Positions 6,006-13,025 of a DNA stretch of 13,025 nt are shown piece by piece. The stretch covers positions 1-13,025 of the forward strand of contig JAAWBP010000113.1 in the NCBI GenBank assembly GCA_022792755.1. The letters run 5' to 3'. Position 1 is the first letter of the stretch, and the number at the start of each line of letters is the position of its first letter. This stretch comes from Oscillospiraceae bacterium. GTDB lineage: Bacteria; Bacillota; Clostridia; Oscillospirales; Ruminococcaceae. A model generated the notes under the pieces. That model ran no database searches, was not told where the DNA came from, and saw only the letters and a program-made list of their open reading frames with translations. A program made the position numbers and the translations under genes.

Positions 6006-7244
6006 CTACCGTTTTTTCCGCAGGATCGACCCCGGCTCGGCCGGCGTTTCACAGGGCAGTTTAAACCGCATCTGCGGGTGGGGAACGCTTTCGAGCGGTT
6101 TTCCCTCCTCGCTGTAAAGGGCTGTCACTTTCAGTGTCTTCACCCCGGATTTCGGCTCCAGCAGCTCCAGCTCGTCCCCGACGCTGAATTTGTTCTTCTG
6201 GACACAGCGGAGAAAACCATCCTGGTATCCCTCCACCAGCGCCGCCGCGTCATATCCCCGGACATAGCCGCCCGTTTCGTAATACTGGCCCTCTTCCGGC
6301 CGGCCGAAATAAAACCCGGTGGAATACCGGCGGTGGCTCACCTTTCTCACTTCATCCGCCAGCCAGGCCGGGAGCTCAAAATGCTCCGGGTCGTTCCCGT
6401 ACAAGTCGACCGCATTGCGGTAAGCGTTGGTGACCACCGACACATAATAGGACGATTTCGCCCGCCCTTCGATTTTCAGGCTGGTGACGCCCGCCCGGCA
6501 GAGCTTGTCGAGATGCTCGATCATGCAGAGGTCTTTGGCATTGAGGATATACGTCCCCTCTTCCCGCTCCTCCACCGGAAAATAGAGCCCCGGGCGCTTC
6601 TCCTCCATCAGATGGTACCCCCAGCGGCAAGGCTGAGCGCACTCGCCGCGGTTTGCATCCCGGCCGGTCAGATAACTCGACAACAGGCAGCGCCCCGAAA
6701 AGGAGACACACATCGCGCCGTGGACAAACGCTTCCAGGTCGAGCTCCGGCGGCGTCTTTTCGCGGATCCGGGCGATGTCGTCCAGCGAGAGCTCCCGGGC
6801 CAGCACCACCCGTTTCGCCCCCATCTGGTACAGTTCGGACGCGGCGAGGTAGTTGACCACTCCCGCCTGGGTGGAGATGTGCACCTCCATCTCGGGGAGG
6901 TGCTTTTTCACTAAGGAGAGCACCCCCAAATCGGTGACGATCAAGGCGTCCACCCCGGATTTCCCCACTTCGCGCAGAAACGCCGGGTAAGCGTCGATCT
7001 CCTCATTGGTGGGGATGGTGTTGCAGGTCAGGTAAACCCGCACCCCCGCGCGGTGCGCCAGCTCCACCCCTTCTCGGAGCAGCTCCTCGGTAAAGGAGGC
7101 GGAAGAGGCCCGCATCCCAAAGCGGGTGGCGCCGAGATAGACCGCGTCCGCACCAAAGCGGACTGCCGCCTGAAGGCATTCAAAATCCCCCGCCGGGGAC
7201 AGCACCTCGGGAAGCCTCCCTCGTCTTTGACCCGCGCCCGTCAT
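6006..7244 (-). CDS. Peptidase U32 family protein, TrhP-like tRNA hydroxylation factor
   Basis: This 412-residue protein of the U32 family is better understood today as a tRNA/rRNA hydroxylation factor than as a protease. TrhP proteins (E. coli YegQ, B. subtilis YrrN/YrrO) act in prephenate-dependent 5-hydroxylation of wobble uridine 34. The N-terminal half has the beta/alpha barrel signature PEVLSPAGDFECLQAAV and GADAVYLG. The U32 signature fits exactly: E171-x-F-x2-G-A-M-C179-x4-G-x-C186-x-L-S. C202 and C206 follow, giving candidate Fe-S ligands together with C240. The C-terminal part (from about 330) looks like the added beta-barrel domain of the longer paralogue. The start overlaps the mltG stop by ATGA and has no clear ribosome site, so translation is probably coupled. 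RlhA-like 23S rRNA activity is the main alternative. Confidence 0.85.
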   Translation of the reverse strand: MTGAGQRRGRLPEVLSPAGDFECLQAAVRFGADAVYLGATRFGMRASSASFTEELLREGVELAHRAGVRVYLTCNTIPTNEEIDAYPAFLREVGKSGVDALIVTDLGVLSLVKKHLPEMEVHISTQAGVVNYLAASELYQMGAKRVVLARELSLDDIARIREKTPPELDLEAFVHGAMCVSFSGRCLLSSYLTGRDANRGECAQPCRWGYHLMEEKRPGLYFPVEEREEGTYILNAKDLCMIEHLDKLCRAGVTSLKIEGRAKSSYYVSVVTNAYRNAVDLYGNDPEHFELPAWLADEVRKVSHRRYSTGFYFGRPEEGQYYETGGYVRGYDAAALVEGYQDGFLRCVQKNKFSVGDELELLEPKSGVKTLKVTALYSEEGKPLESVPHPQMRFKLPCETPAEPGSILRKKR

Positions 7245-8566
7245 GAATTCGCGATGCCGAGGCGCCGGCAGTTAGCCTGATGTTGTTCGTAAGTCGTCGC
7301 GTAGAAGCACTCCCCGGTTTCCACATTGTGTACGAAGAAATAGTAACCGGTGCTTTCTGGGTTAAGGGCCGCTTCAATCGCCTTGGCGCCGGGGCTGGAG
7401 ATCGGGCCTACCGGCAGGCCGTTGCAGACCTTGGTGTTGTAAGCGTCGTACATCTCCTGGTTCGGAGCATCGATATTCGGCTTGATGACCTCCTCCACAT
7501 ATTTGGTCGCCGGGTCGGTCTCCAGATGGGGATAAGCTGAAGAATTGTTCAGGCGGTTGTGGAAGACCGACGAGATTCCAAACATCTGCGCTTCGTCCGC
7601 CGCCTCCGACTGGATCAGGGAGGCGAGGGTGATCGTCTCCTCCAGCGTCATCCCCCGCTCCTTCATCAGCTCGAGATAAGGGGTGATTTTATTCTGGAAG
7701 TTTTCAAAAAACTTTTCCGCAACCCGCTCCGGGGTGTCGTTTTTATAGAACTTGTACCGGTCGGGGAAGAGGTACCCTTCCATCTTATAGAATTTAAGCG
7801 GATCCGTGCTGACGTCCGCGATAAATTCAAAGTCGAACGCCGCCGTGTTGACCGTCTGGATGAAGTCATCGGCCTTGCAGACGCCGTTTTCCTCCAGCTT
7901 CCGGGCGATCTCCACCAGGTTGAGCCCCTCCGGAATGGTCACTTCGACGATATCCGTCCGCTCCGGGATCTTCTGAAGCTCCTGGACGATTTCGGTGTAA
8001 TCGGCGTGAGGGCTGAACTCATGAACGCCGGTCTGGAACGTATCCCCAATGCCGTCGAGCGTGACGACAACCTTAAACAGCCACGGGTAGGAAATAATTC
8101 CGTTTTCGCCGAGCATCTCGGCGATGTCGTCCGCAGTCTGCCCTTCCAGGACTTCCAGCTCGACCGTCGTGTACCAGTCTTTTTCCATCCCGACGATATC
8201 CCGCACGCCCATCATGATCACCCAGGCAAAGGTCAGGGAAACGGCGATGATGCTCAAGGTGAAAAGAAGCACCCGGAGCCATCTGGTTTTATTCTTCCGC
8301 TTGACCTTTTCCAGGTGTTTTTCTTCCCGTTTCGCCTCTTCACGCGCCCGCTGGATTTTTTTCTTTGTCTCTTCTTCGCCGGAAACCGGCTCCTTTGCCA
8401 CCCTGTCATATGCCTCGTCGTAGTCGATTTCATCCAGCGTAAAATCAACCGGAGGGCGGACAAAAACGTCTTCTTCAGCTTCATCGCTTGCGATTTGAAT
8501 CGTGTCCTGCAGGGCGTCCTTCTGCTCTTTTTCTCTTTTCTGTCTCCGCTTTTTTCTGTCCGCCAC
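7241..8566 (-). CDS. mltG: Endolytic transglycosylase MltG
   Basis: This single-pass membrane enzyme cleaves nascent peptidoglycan glycan strands and is thought to set their length. The product has 441 residues. A long, very charged cytoplasmic N-terminus (1-95) includes a probable coiled coil at about 65-92. One membrane helix spans about 96-121, and the YceG domain faces the outside. SLIQSEA places the candidate catalytic glutamate at E321, followed by the family motifs SSVFHNRL, ETDPATKY and GLPVGPISSPG. The start is a GTG with GAGAGG about 10 nt upstream, and lies 86 nt inside the preceding gene. The stop overlaps trhP by 4 nt. The N-terminal extension is longer than in E. coli MltG, as is common in Firmicutes. 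Confidence 0.93.
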   Translation of the reverse strand: MADRKKRRQKREKEQKDALQDTIQIASDEAEEDVFVRPPVDFTLDEIDYDEAYDRVAKEPVSGEEETKKKIQRAREEAKREEKHLEKVKRKNKTRWLRVLLFTLSIIAVSLTFAWVIMMGVRDIVGMEKDWYTTVELEVLEGQTADDIAEMLGENGIISYPWLFKVVVTLDGIGDTFQTGVHEFSPHADYTEIVQELQKIPERTDIVEVTIPEGLNLVEIARKLEENGVCKADDFIQTVNTAAFDFEFIADVSTDPLKFYKMEGYLFPDRYKFYKNDTPERVAEKFFENFQNKITPYLELMKERGMTLEETITLASLIQSEAADEAQMFGISSVFHNRLNNSSAYPHLETDPATKYVEEVIKPNIDAPNQEMYDAYNTKVCNGLPVGPISSPGAKAIEAALNPESTGYYFFVHNVETGECFYATTYEQHQANCRRLGIANS

Positions 8567-9170
8567 GCCTTTTCATCCTCTCATCACGTGAAATTTTCTT
8601 TGCGCCGCTTTCACTCACCAGCCAGTCCACAGGCCGGTCATAGTAGCCGTGCGGCAGGAGCTCCGCGATGAGCTCCCTATAACAAACACCGATCTTCACC
8701 CCGCGGAACCGCTGTAAAAACCGGTCGTAATATCCCTTTCCATACCCAAGGCGGAACCCTTCCCGGTCGAAGACAAGCCCTGGTACGATACAGACGGCAG
8801 GCCGCGGAAAGTTCGTAATCTTCTTTGCCTTCCCCGGCACCGGCTCCAGCACCCCGTAAGTGCCGGGCTCCAACTCCTCCAAAGAGCGGATTTGGTAAAA
8901 ATCGACGGTGTGGGTCTCCTCCAGTGACACCGGGACGCAGACCATCTTACCCTGCGAAAGAGCGTTTTCAATCAGGGCGAAGCTGTCCACCTCATCCGGC
9001 AGGGAGACATAGCAGAGCAGGCAAGCGGCGCGCTTGTAGGATGGCAGCGCCTCGACCCGCTCCCGGATCTTCCGGTCGTTCTGCCGCTTCCTGTCCGCAG
9101 GGATCCCGCGGCGTTTCGCCTTATACTCCGCCCGGATCTTCTGCTTGAGCGCTTTCATCGAAGAAGCCAT
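8481..9170 (-). CDS. 5-formyltetrahydrofolate cyclo-ligase
   Basis: The enzyme converts 5-formyl-THF to 5,10-methenyl-THF with ATP, returning a storage or inhibitory folate to the one-carbon pool. It has the expected N-terminal basic helix (KALKQKIRAEYKAKR), then CVPVS and the diagnostic GYGKGYYDRFL near residue 160. The conserved domain ends around VDWLVSESGAKKI. About 35 further residues, mostly K/R/E, are not family-conserved and overlap the start of mltG. I chose ATG 9170, which lies 8 nt after GGAGG; an in-frame GTG at 9179 overlaps that ribosome site. An in-frame ATG at 9158 is less well placed. The gene follows the DJ-1 gene by 22 nt. It fits with ThyX in the same cluster, since ThyX consumes 5,10-methylene-THF. 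Confidence 0.93.
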   Translation of the reverse strand: MASSMKALKQKIRAEYKAKRRGIPADRKRQNDRKIRERVEALPSYKRAACLLCYVSLPDEVDSFALIENALSQGKMVCVPVSLEETHTVDFYQIRSLEELEPGTYGVLEPVPGKAKKITNFPRPAVCIVPGLVFDREGFRLGYGKGYYDRFLQRFRGVKIGVCYRELIAELLPHGYYDRPVDWLVSESGAKKISRDERMKRRGGQKKAETEKRKRAEGRPAGHDSNRKR

Positions 9171-9192
9171 CGGCTCCACCTCCCCAGCTTTT

Positions 9193-9735
9193 TCAGTCCC
9201 TGTCTACAACCGCCGCCCGCAACAGGTCGATCCGGCTTTTCCCAAGCAGGACCTCCCCCAAGCGGTAAGCAAACTGCTCCGCAAAGTGGACGGAGGTCGC
9301 CGTGATGAATTTCCCATCCGTATAGACGCCCGGCTCTCCAGTCTCCGCTCCCTCCAGCTGGGCTTCATATCCCGGATAGCAGGCGGCTTTTCTCCCTTTG
9401 AGCAGCCCCTTGTGCCCTAAGATGGAGGGAGCTGCGCAGATCGCCCCAATCCACCGGTCGTGCCCTGCGCAGAAGTCGATTGTATTCTGCACCGCTTCCG
9501 ATTTCTCCAGGTTGAGGGTGCCCGGGAGCCCGCCGGGCAGGATAATCATCTCGGCCTCCGGCAGGTCCATCTGGGAGGGGAGGATATCCGCCACCACCCG
9601 GATTCCATGGGAACCGCGAACCGCCAGCCCGCTGACCCCGACCGTCTGGATCTCGACCTCACAGCGCCGCAGGTAATCGAGCGGCGTCAATGCCTCTACT
9701 TCTTCAAAGCCATCCGCTAAAAACAGGTAAACCAT
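9193..9735 (-). CDS. DJ-1/PfpI family protein (ThiJ/YajL-like)
   Basis: The product is a compact 180-residue protein of the DJ-1/PfpI superfamily. The nucleophile elbow GAICAAP gives C100, and E14 in the FEEVEALTP motif aligns with the Glu that activates the cysteine in DJ-1 (E18). IILPGGLPG is another family landmark. Members have been linked to glyoxalase or deglycase activity, oxidative-stress sensing and chaperone functions, so the exact role cannot be fixed from sequence. I start at ATG 9735, which has AAAGGGG about 7 nt upstream and matches the family N-terminus. A GTG at 9792 would add 19 basic, unconserved residues and run through the intercistronic hairpin. Confidence 0.88.
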   Translation of the reverse strand: MVYLFLADGFEEVEALTPLDYLRRCEVEIQTVGVSGLAVRGSHGIRVVADILPSQMDLPEAEMIILPGGLPGTLNLEKSEAVQNTIDFCAGHDRWIGAICAAPSILGHKGLLKGRKAACYPGYEAQLEGAETGEPGVYTDGKFITATSVHFAEQFAYRLGEVLLGKSRIDLLRAAVVDRD

Positions 9736-9749
9736 CCTTCTGCCCCTTT

Positions 9750-9809
9750 CGATACCGCCTCGCAAAAAGCGTAAAGCAAAACGCCTTTTCACCCAGTATC
9801 GTTCCTTTC
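9750..9809 (-). repeat. Intercistronic structured element, copy 2
   Basis: Read on the minus strand, the 90-nt gap between the GNAT and DJ-1 genes contains GAAAGGAACGATAC (9809-9796), identical to the 14-mer at 3811-3824. CGATAC (9801-9796) pairs with GTATCG (9755-9750). An inner stem forms between AAAAGGCG (9789-9782) and CGCTTTTT (9771-9764) with one G-U pair and a 10-nt loop. As in copy 1, GTATCG ends exactly 14 nt before the downstream ATG. The inner stem is followed by a T-run (TTTTTG) and could also act as a weak terminator or attenuator. Confidence 0.5.
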
Positions 9810-9825
9810 TCCGTATTCTGCCCGC

Positions 9826-10677
9826 CTAGTCCAAGACGAGATTCATATATCCCGGCATACCGTCCGGCCAGAGCCGTTCCAGCTCGGAATCCAGCACACA
9901 GAGCATCCCGTGGCGGACGGCAGGCCCGCCGGGATCCGCCGGAATCCGGGCGAAAAGCTCGTCCGCGCCGAACCGGTTCATCAGCGCGGCGGCACAGCTT
10001 TCCAACTGTTCACGGCGCAGGTTCGTCTCTTTTACGACAAGCGTCCCCTTTATTTTATAACAAACCGCATACCCTTGTAAAGCGGTTCCGGCAATCCAGA
10101 GGATTTCGCCCTCTGTGGCGGCGATTTCATCATAAAAATACCCGAGCGATTTCGCCGCAAATTTCATCGCGACCGGCTGGACGCTCAAAAATCCGGCGCT
10201 CTGTTCCAGAAAGAGGTCTTTTCCGCAGGAATCAACCGCACATCCGGCGTTTCGACATTCCTCCCGCCTCAGCCTGACCTCGCAGACCGAAAAACAGCTC
10301 CGGTATCCCAGCCTCTCGTAAAAGCGGTAAAGGCCCTCCTCCGCTGGGAAAAGCGCCGCCGCTTTGATCCCGCTCTTTCTCAAAAACTCATGCGTCTCCG
10401 ACAAAAGACGGGACGCGGCCCCTTTCCCCCTCTGCTCCGGCGCAGTCCCGACCGCGTAGAGGTAGGCCGCGTCAAAGCATTCGCCGTCCTTCTGATAAAA
10501 GGCGGGAACCACCGTCAGCATCGACGCGATCTCCCCCTCCTCCCAATCGACCAGCGTTTTAAAAAGGGGAAAGCCGTTTGAAAAATAAAAGTCCAGATAA
10601 GAATCCGGGTCCCCAAAACACGCCTTCCAGATCTGCCGCAGACGCGGGATATCCCGCTCCTTCGCCAATTCTATCAT
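9826..10677 (-). CDS. GNAT family N-acetyltransferase
   Basis: This 283-residue protein has an N-terminal GNAT domain. The acetyl-CoA binding motif A is VGTAPEQRGKGAASRLL, with the Q/R-x-x-G-x-G/A core at residues 82-87. FPAEEGLYRFYERLGY follows, where motif B is expected. The roughly 140 residues after it are less conserved and recall the extended COG4552/Eis-like layout. The acceptor substrate cannot be inferred. The start ATG overlaps the stop of the upstream DUF2156 gene (ATGA, 10674-10677), and GGTGA lies 7 nt upstream. The tight link suggests joint expression and perhaps a related substrate. Confidence 0.85.
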   Translation of the reverse strand: MIELAKERDIPRLRQIWKACFGDPDSYLDFYFSNGFPLFKTLVDWEEGEIASMLTVVPAFYQKDGECFDAAYLYAVGTAPEQRGKGAASRLLSETHEFLRKSGIKAAALFPAEEGLYRFYERLGYRSCFSVCEVRLRREECRNAGCAVDSCGKDLFLEQSAGFLSVQPVAMKFAAKSLGYFYDEIAATEGEILWIAGTALQGYAVCYKIKGTLVVKETNLRREQLESCAAALMNRFGADELFARIPADPGGPAVRHGMLCVLDSELERLWPDGMPGYMNLVLD

Positions 10678-11564
10678 CGCAGCGTCACCCGGTACCGCTC
10701 GGTAAACATCACGGGGTTGTAAGAGAGCTTCGCTTTGCGGAGCCCCTCGACGCCAAGATCCTCCTCCCGGTTGACATAGGCGCAGTCGGCGGCAAACATG
10801 GCGGCGTATTCCCGGTTGATCATCGGGTAAGCGCCCGGAACCTCAGCGTCCGCCTTTTCGATGTGGACAATCTCGGTGTCGGAGTTAATCCGCTCCCCGA
10901 TCGAGTAGGCGACCGTCCGCCCCTCCTGCTTCAAGATACAACCGTGGAGCTCGAGCGCGTCAAAATTGGCAAGCGCTTTGCGGGCGGCGCACATCTCCTC
11001 CCGCTTGCTCTCATCCCGGCAGCAGTCGTTTTGGACGCACCAGAACTGATTGAACGCTTCACATTCCCCGATATTTTCCGCCGTAACCGGTTCGACGCTC
11101 CATTCCTTCTGGATGAACCGGTTGATAAAATTGCGCTTGGAATGCAGCTTCTTCCCCTTGAGGGTGATTAGGCTCTCCGCCGTGTAGAGATAGTCAAAAT
11201 AATCCCGCCGTTCTTCGAATTCGAACCGGCCCGGCATCAGCGCCTCGAGCTTTTCCCTGTTGGCGGCGTGGCTCAGGTGCATGACAAACGGGAACCCGTG
11301 TTCGGCCGCGTAGTCCATCATCACCCCGACCACCTCGGCGAGACCGCCCTCGCCGGCCGGAAAGGCAAAATGTTTGGCCTCTTCGTTGAATTGGAGATAA
11401 AAGTCCCGGTACCGCCCGATCCGGGAACTGTAGGCATTCGCCCAGATAAAGTTGTTGCCGAAGCAGTATTCGCTGCCCCGGAAATCGCTTTTTTTCAAAA
11501 GGCTCTCGATCCAGGGCTTATCGCTCAATTCGATTTTCCTAAACTCAAGTTTTGTTTCAACCAT
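10674..11564 (-). CDS. DUF2156 (PG-lysyltransferase C-terminal-like) protein
   Basis: This is a 296-residue soluble protein with the hallmarks of DUF2156/COG4866, a tandem GNAT-like fold related to the C-terminal domain of the lysyl-phosphatidylglycerol synthase MprF and to FemX-type transferases. Recognisable segments are LITLKGKKLHSKRNFINRF in the middle and YVNREEDLGVEGLRKAKLSY near the end. No membrane helices are present, unlike full MprF, so membrane lipid lysination is unlikely without a partner. The activity is probably transfer of an acyl or aminoacyl group, but the substrate is unknown. The gene begins 6 nt after the thymidylate-kinase stop. An AGGA lies about 11 nt before the ATG, inside the tail of the previous gene, which points to operon-coupled translation. 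Confidence 0.85.
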   Translation of the reverse strand: MVETKLEFRKIELSDKPWIESLLKKSDFRGSEYCFGNNFIWANAYSSRIGRYRDFYLQFNEEAKHFAFPAGEGGLAEVVGVMMDYAAEHGFPFVMHLSHAANREKLEALMPGRFEFEERRDYFDYLYTAESLITLKGKKLHSKRNFINRFIQKEWSVEPVTAENIGECEAFNQFWCVQNDCCRDESKREEMCAARKALANFDALELHGCILKQEGRTVAYSIGERINSDTEIVHIEKADAEVPGAYPMINREYAAMFAADCAYVNREEDLGVEGLRKAKLSYNPVMFTERYRVTLR

Positions 11565-11570
11565 GTTATG

Positions 11571-12233
11571 TTACATCCTATTCGTTAAGTTTAAAATGTC
11601 GTTTTGGATTTCTCCGATCGGGCGGGGACTCTCCCCTTTGCTGCAAGGGAGAACCTCCCAGCCGCATTTTCCAGCCGCATAGAGGGCCGCCTTCCGGCAG
11701 GCGCAAAGGTATGCCTCGTTCATTTCGTGGATATCCCGCCTGCTCTCATCCCCGCCGTACCGCGTGGAGAGCAGCTTCTGGGACACCCCCGGCGGCATGT
11801 CGAGAAAGACGACGAGATCGGGTTTCGGCAGTTCCAGCAGCCGGTATTCATAGTCCTCCAGCCAGGCGAGATAGCCGTCCCACTCCGCTTCCGGAAGCTT
11901 GGACATCTGGTGGATCGCATTGGAGGTGGCGTACCGCGCGGCGAGGATCGTCCCACCAGCTTCATACTCCTTCTGCCAGAATTTTTTATAGCTCGCAAAA
12001 CGGTCAACCGCGTAAAAAGAGGAGGCCGCATAAGCATTGACGCTGTTTGCATCCGTCCCGAATTCCCCTGAAAGATACATCTTCACCAAGGCCGACGAAG
12101 GCTCGGCGTAGTCGGGGAAAGAGATCGGAAAAACAGCGTGCCCCCGCTGTTCCAGGTTCTCCCGCAGCAGCTCGAACTGGGTGGATTTTCCGCTTCCGTC
12201 CAGCCCGTCCAGCACCATCAGCTTTCCTTTCAC
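11571..12233 (-). CDS. Thymidylate kinase-like protein (noncanonical)
   Basis: This 220-residue P-loop kinase probably phosphorylates dTMP to dTDP, consistent with its position right after thyX. The Walker A motif is GLDGSGKST (residues 10-18, K16), with D12 in the place of the acidic P-loop residue. SFPDYAEPSSALVKMYLSG recalls the eukaryote-like FP(D/E)R segment rather than the bacterial REPGGT. The DRY-type motif is altered: residues 98-101 read AARY, so the usual aspartate before R100 is alanine. The start is a GTG overlapping the thyX stop (GTGA), with GGGGGAAGG just upstream. A deoxynucleoside or other nucleotide kinase is the main alternative, and a copy with reduced activity is also possible. 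Confidence 0.85.
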   Translation of the reverse strand: MKGKLMVLDGLDGSGKSTQFELLRENLEQRGHAVFPISFPDYAEPSSALVKMYLSGEFGTDANSVNAYAASSFYAVDRFASYKKFWQKEYEAGGTILAARYATSNAIHQMSKLPEAEWDGYLAWLEDYEYRLLELPKPDLVVFLDMPPGVSQKLLSTRYGGDESRRDIHEMNEAYLCACRKAALYAAGKCGWEVLPCSKGESPRPIGEIQNDILNLTNRM

Positions 12234-13003
12234 TTAGCCTTCCCCCGCAGCATATGATAATACTCCCGAACCTCGGCGGCCTGTCCGCAGCTCATCTTCC
12301 CCTCCGGACAAACCCCGTCCGCACAGGGCGGCCCGGCGTGGGCGAAGAGGGTGGGAGCGGCCTCCAGAACCAGCCGCAGCATCTCGTCCGCCAGCGCCTT
12401 GATCTCCCACTGGGCGCGGTTGCAGCAGCGGTGGGCAAAAAAGTTTAAAAGGCTCCGGGCGTTGAAGGTGGCGATCATCTTGGTGTCGCAGGCGTTCGGC
12501 AGGACAAAGCGCGCATCCTCAATCGCCTTCTTTTCGGCGTTTCGCTTCGCGGCTTTCTCCTCCTGCCCTCCCTCGAGGAATTCCTTATAGTGCTTGTCCA
12601 TCAATAAGGCGGTGAGCTTGTCGTAAGCGCAGAGGCTGTCCGCCATCGCCTGCTGGAAGACCGCCTTCGCTTCGGGCATCCCTTCGATCTCAGGCGGCGT
12701 TACGAATTCAAACTCCTTTTCCCGCACATACCGCTGGCTCTGGACGCTGTAAGAAGCGATCCGGTGCCGGGTAATCTGGGCGAGCAGGGCGCGGGAAACC
12801 CCCTCGATCCCAAAGGTAAAGCTCGCGTGCTCAATCGGGCTTTCGTGCCCGATTTCAGCGAGCATCCCCACAAAATCAGCTGCCTTTTCCTCGGTCAGCC
12901 CATCGTAAAGGGTGTCGATCGTGCTTGCGCTGTAACAGAGCTTCGCGGCGCAGGCGATCGTTTTTTCCGGTTCAGGCGTGTGTGCAATCAGTGTGACCTT
13001 CAA
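12230..13003 (-). CDS. thyX: FAD-dependent thymidylate synthase ThyX
   Basis: ThyX makes dTMP from dUMP using 5,10-methylene-THF as carbon donor and NAD(P)H via FAD as reductant. The product has 257 residues. The diagnostic RHR-x7-S motif is present as RHRIASYSVQS (R79 to S89), followed by RY. A second signature near residue 185-205 reads NFFAHRCCNRAQWEI, covering the dUMP/FAD site. The C-terminus carries three spaced cysteines (PPCADGVCPEGKMSCG), a pattern I recall from clostridial ThyX. The start codon appears to be TTG at 13003 with AAGGAG 10 nt upstream; no ATG fits the family N-terminus. It is the first gene of the minus-strand cluster inside the window, and the promoter probably lies beyond the right edge. 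Confidence 0.95.
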   Translation of the reverse strand: MKVTLIAHTPEPEKTIACAAKLCYSASTIDTLYDGLTEEKAADFVGMLAEIGHESPIEHASFTFGIEGVSRALLAQITRHRIASYSVQSQRYVREKEFEFVTPPEIEGMPEAKAVFQQAMADSLCAYDKLTALLMDKHYKEFLEGGQEEKAAKRNAEKKAIEDARFVLPNACDTKMIATFNARSLLNFFAHRCCNRAQWEIKALADEMLRLVLEAAPTLFAHAGPPCADGVCPEGKMSCGQAAEVREYYHMLRGKAK

Positions 13004-13025
13004 ATCTTTTCAACTCCTTTTTTCG

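Noticed and set aside
5988..6914. A 308-codon plus-strand frame opposite the U32 gene
   Set aside because: The minus strand matches the U32 signature exactly; the plus-strand frame lacks a ribosome site and family features and starts after the terminator.
7559..8671. A 370-codon plus-strand frame opposite mltG
   Set aside because: The translation is a low-complexity basic sequence antisense to mltG, whose motifs are unambiguous.
8784..8790. A third ACGATAC near 8784
   Set aside because: It lies inside the cyclo-ligase coding region, lacks the GAAAGGA lead and has no GTATCG partner at the expected distance.
9736..9792. Longer DJ-1 protein starting at GTG 9792
   Set aside because: The added 19 residues are basic and unlike the family, and ATG 9735 has its own well-placed AAAGGGG site.
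1..13025. CRISPR array, tRNA/rRNA genes, insertion sequences, prophage or defence genes
   Set aside because: No regularly spaced repeats, cloverleaf-like segments, transposase or phage motifs were seen on either strand.

Overview
The window looks like chromosomal DNA of a fairly GC-rich member of the Bacillota, most probably class Clostridia, perhaps the Oscillospirales/Ruminococcaceae side. That placement is inferred from gene families: a GlpA-like/FAD oxidoreductase/DUF1667 operon, ThyX in place of ThyA, DUF2156, a COG4189-type regulator, a U32 peptidase-family protein and MltG. Gram-positive-style Shine-Dalgarno sites and extended -10 promoters agree with it. No rRNA, tRNA, insertion sequence, integrase, phage gene or CRISPR array was seen. 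Most of the window is metabolic and housekeeping.

Layout. (1) 1-1164: a winged-helix regulator (152-1075, +) with a strong sigma-A-type promoter and its own terminator. (2) 1165-1406: a hairpin-rich spacer without a supportable gene. (3) 1407-2132 (-): a histidine phosphatase, divergent from (4) 2350-5884 (+): a redox operon. It encodes a GlpA-like FAD/[2Fe-2S] dehydrogenase, a second FAD/NAD oxidoreductase, a Cys-rich DUF1667 protein and a cytidine-deaminase-fold protein, and it closes with a terminator at 5922-5958. (5) 6006-13003 (-): eight tightly packed genes, in transcription order thyX, a thymidylate-kinase-like gene, a DUF2156 protein, a GNAT acetyltransferase, a DJ-1/PfpI protein, 5-formyltetrahydrofolate cyclo-ligase, mltG and a TrhP-like U32 protein. 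Several neighbours overlap by 4 nt.

How the genes fit together. The three redox genes probably form one complex, analogous to anaerobic glycerol-3-phosphate dehydrogenase but with DUF1667 where enterobacteria have GlpC. The minus-strand cluster pairs folate-dependent dTMP synthesis (ThyX), a putative dTMP kinase and folate salvage with cell-wall glycan termination (MltG), tRNA wobble modification (TrhP family) and two GNAT-fold transferases of unknown substrate.

The most unusual feature is a shared intercistronic element. The 14-mer GAAAGGAACGATAC occurs at 3811-3824 (+) and 9809-9796 (-). Each copy is followed 35-40 nt later by GTATCG, so each can form an outer stem, and in both cases GTATCG ends exactly 14 nt before the next gene's start codon. 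The inner stems differ in sequence. It could be a dispersed palindromic repeat or a cis-acting RNA structure. I saw no convincing complete new system such as a defence island or biosynthetic cluster.
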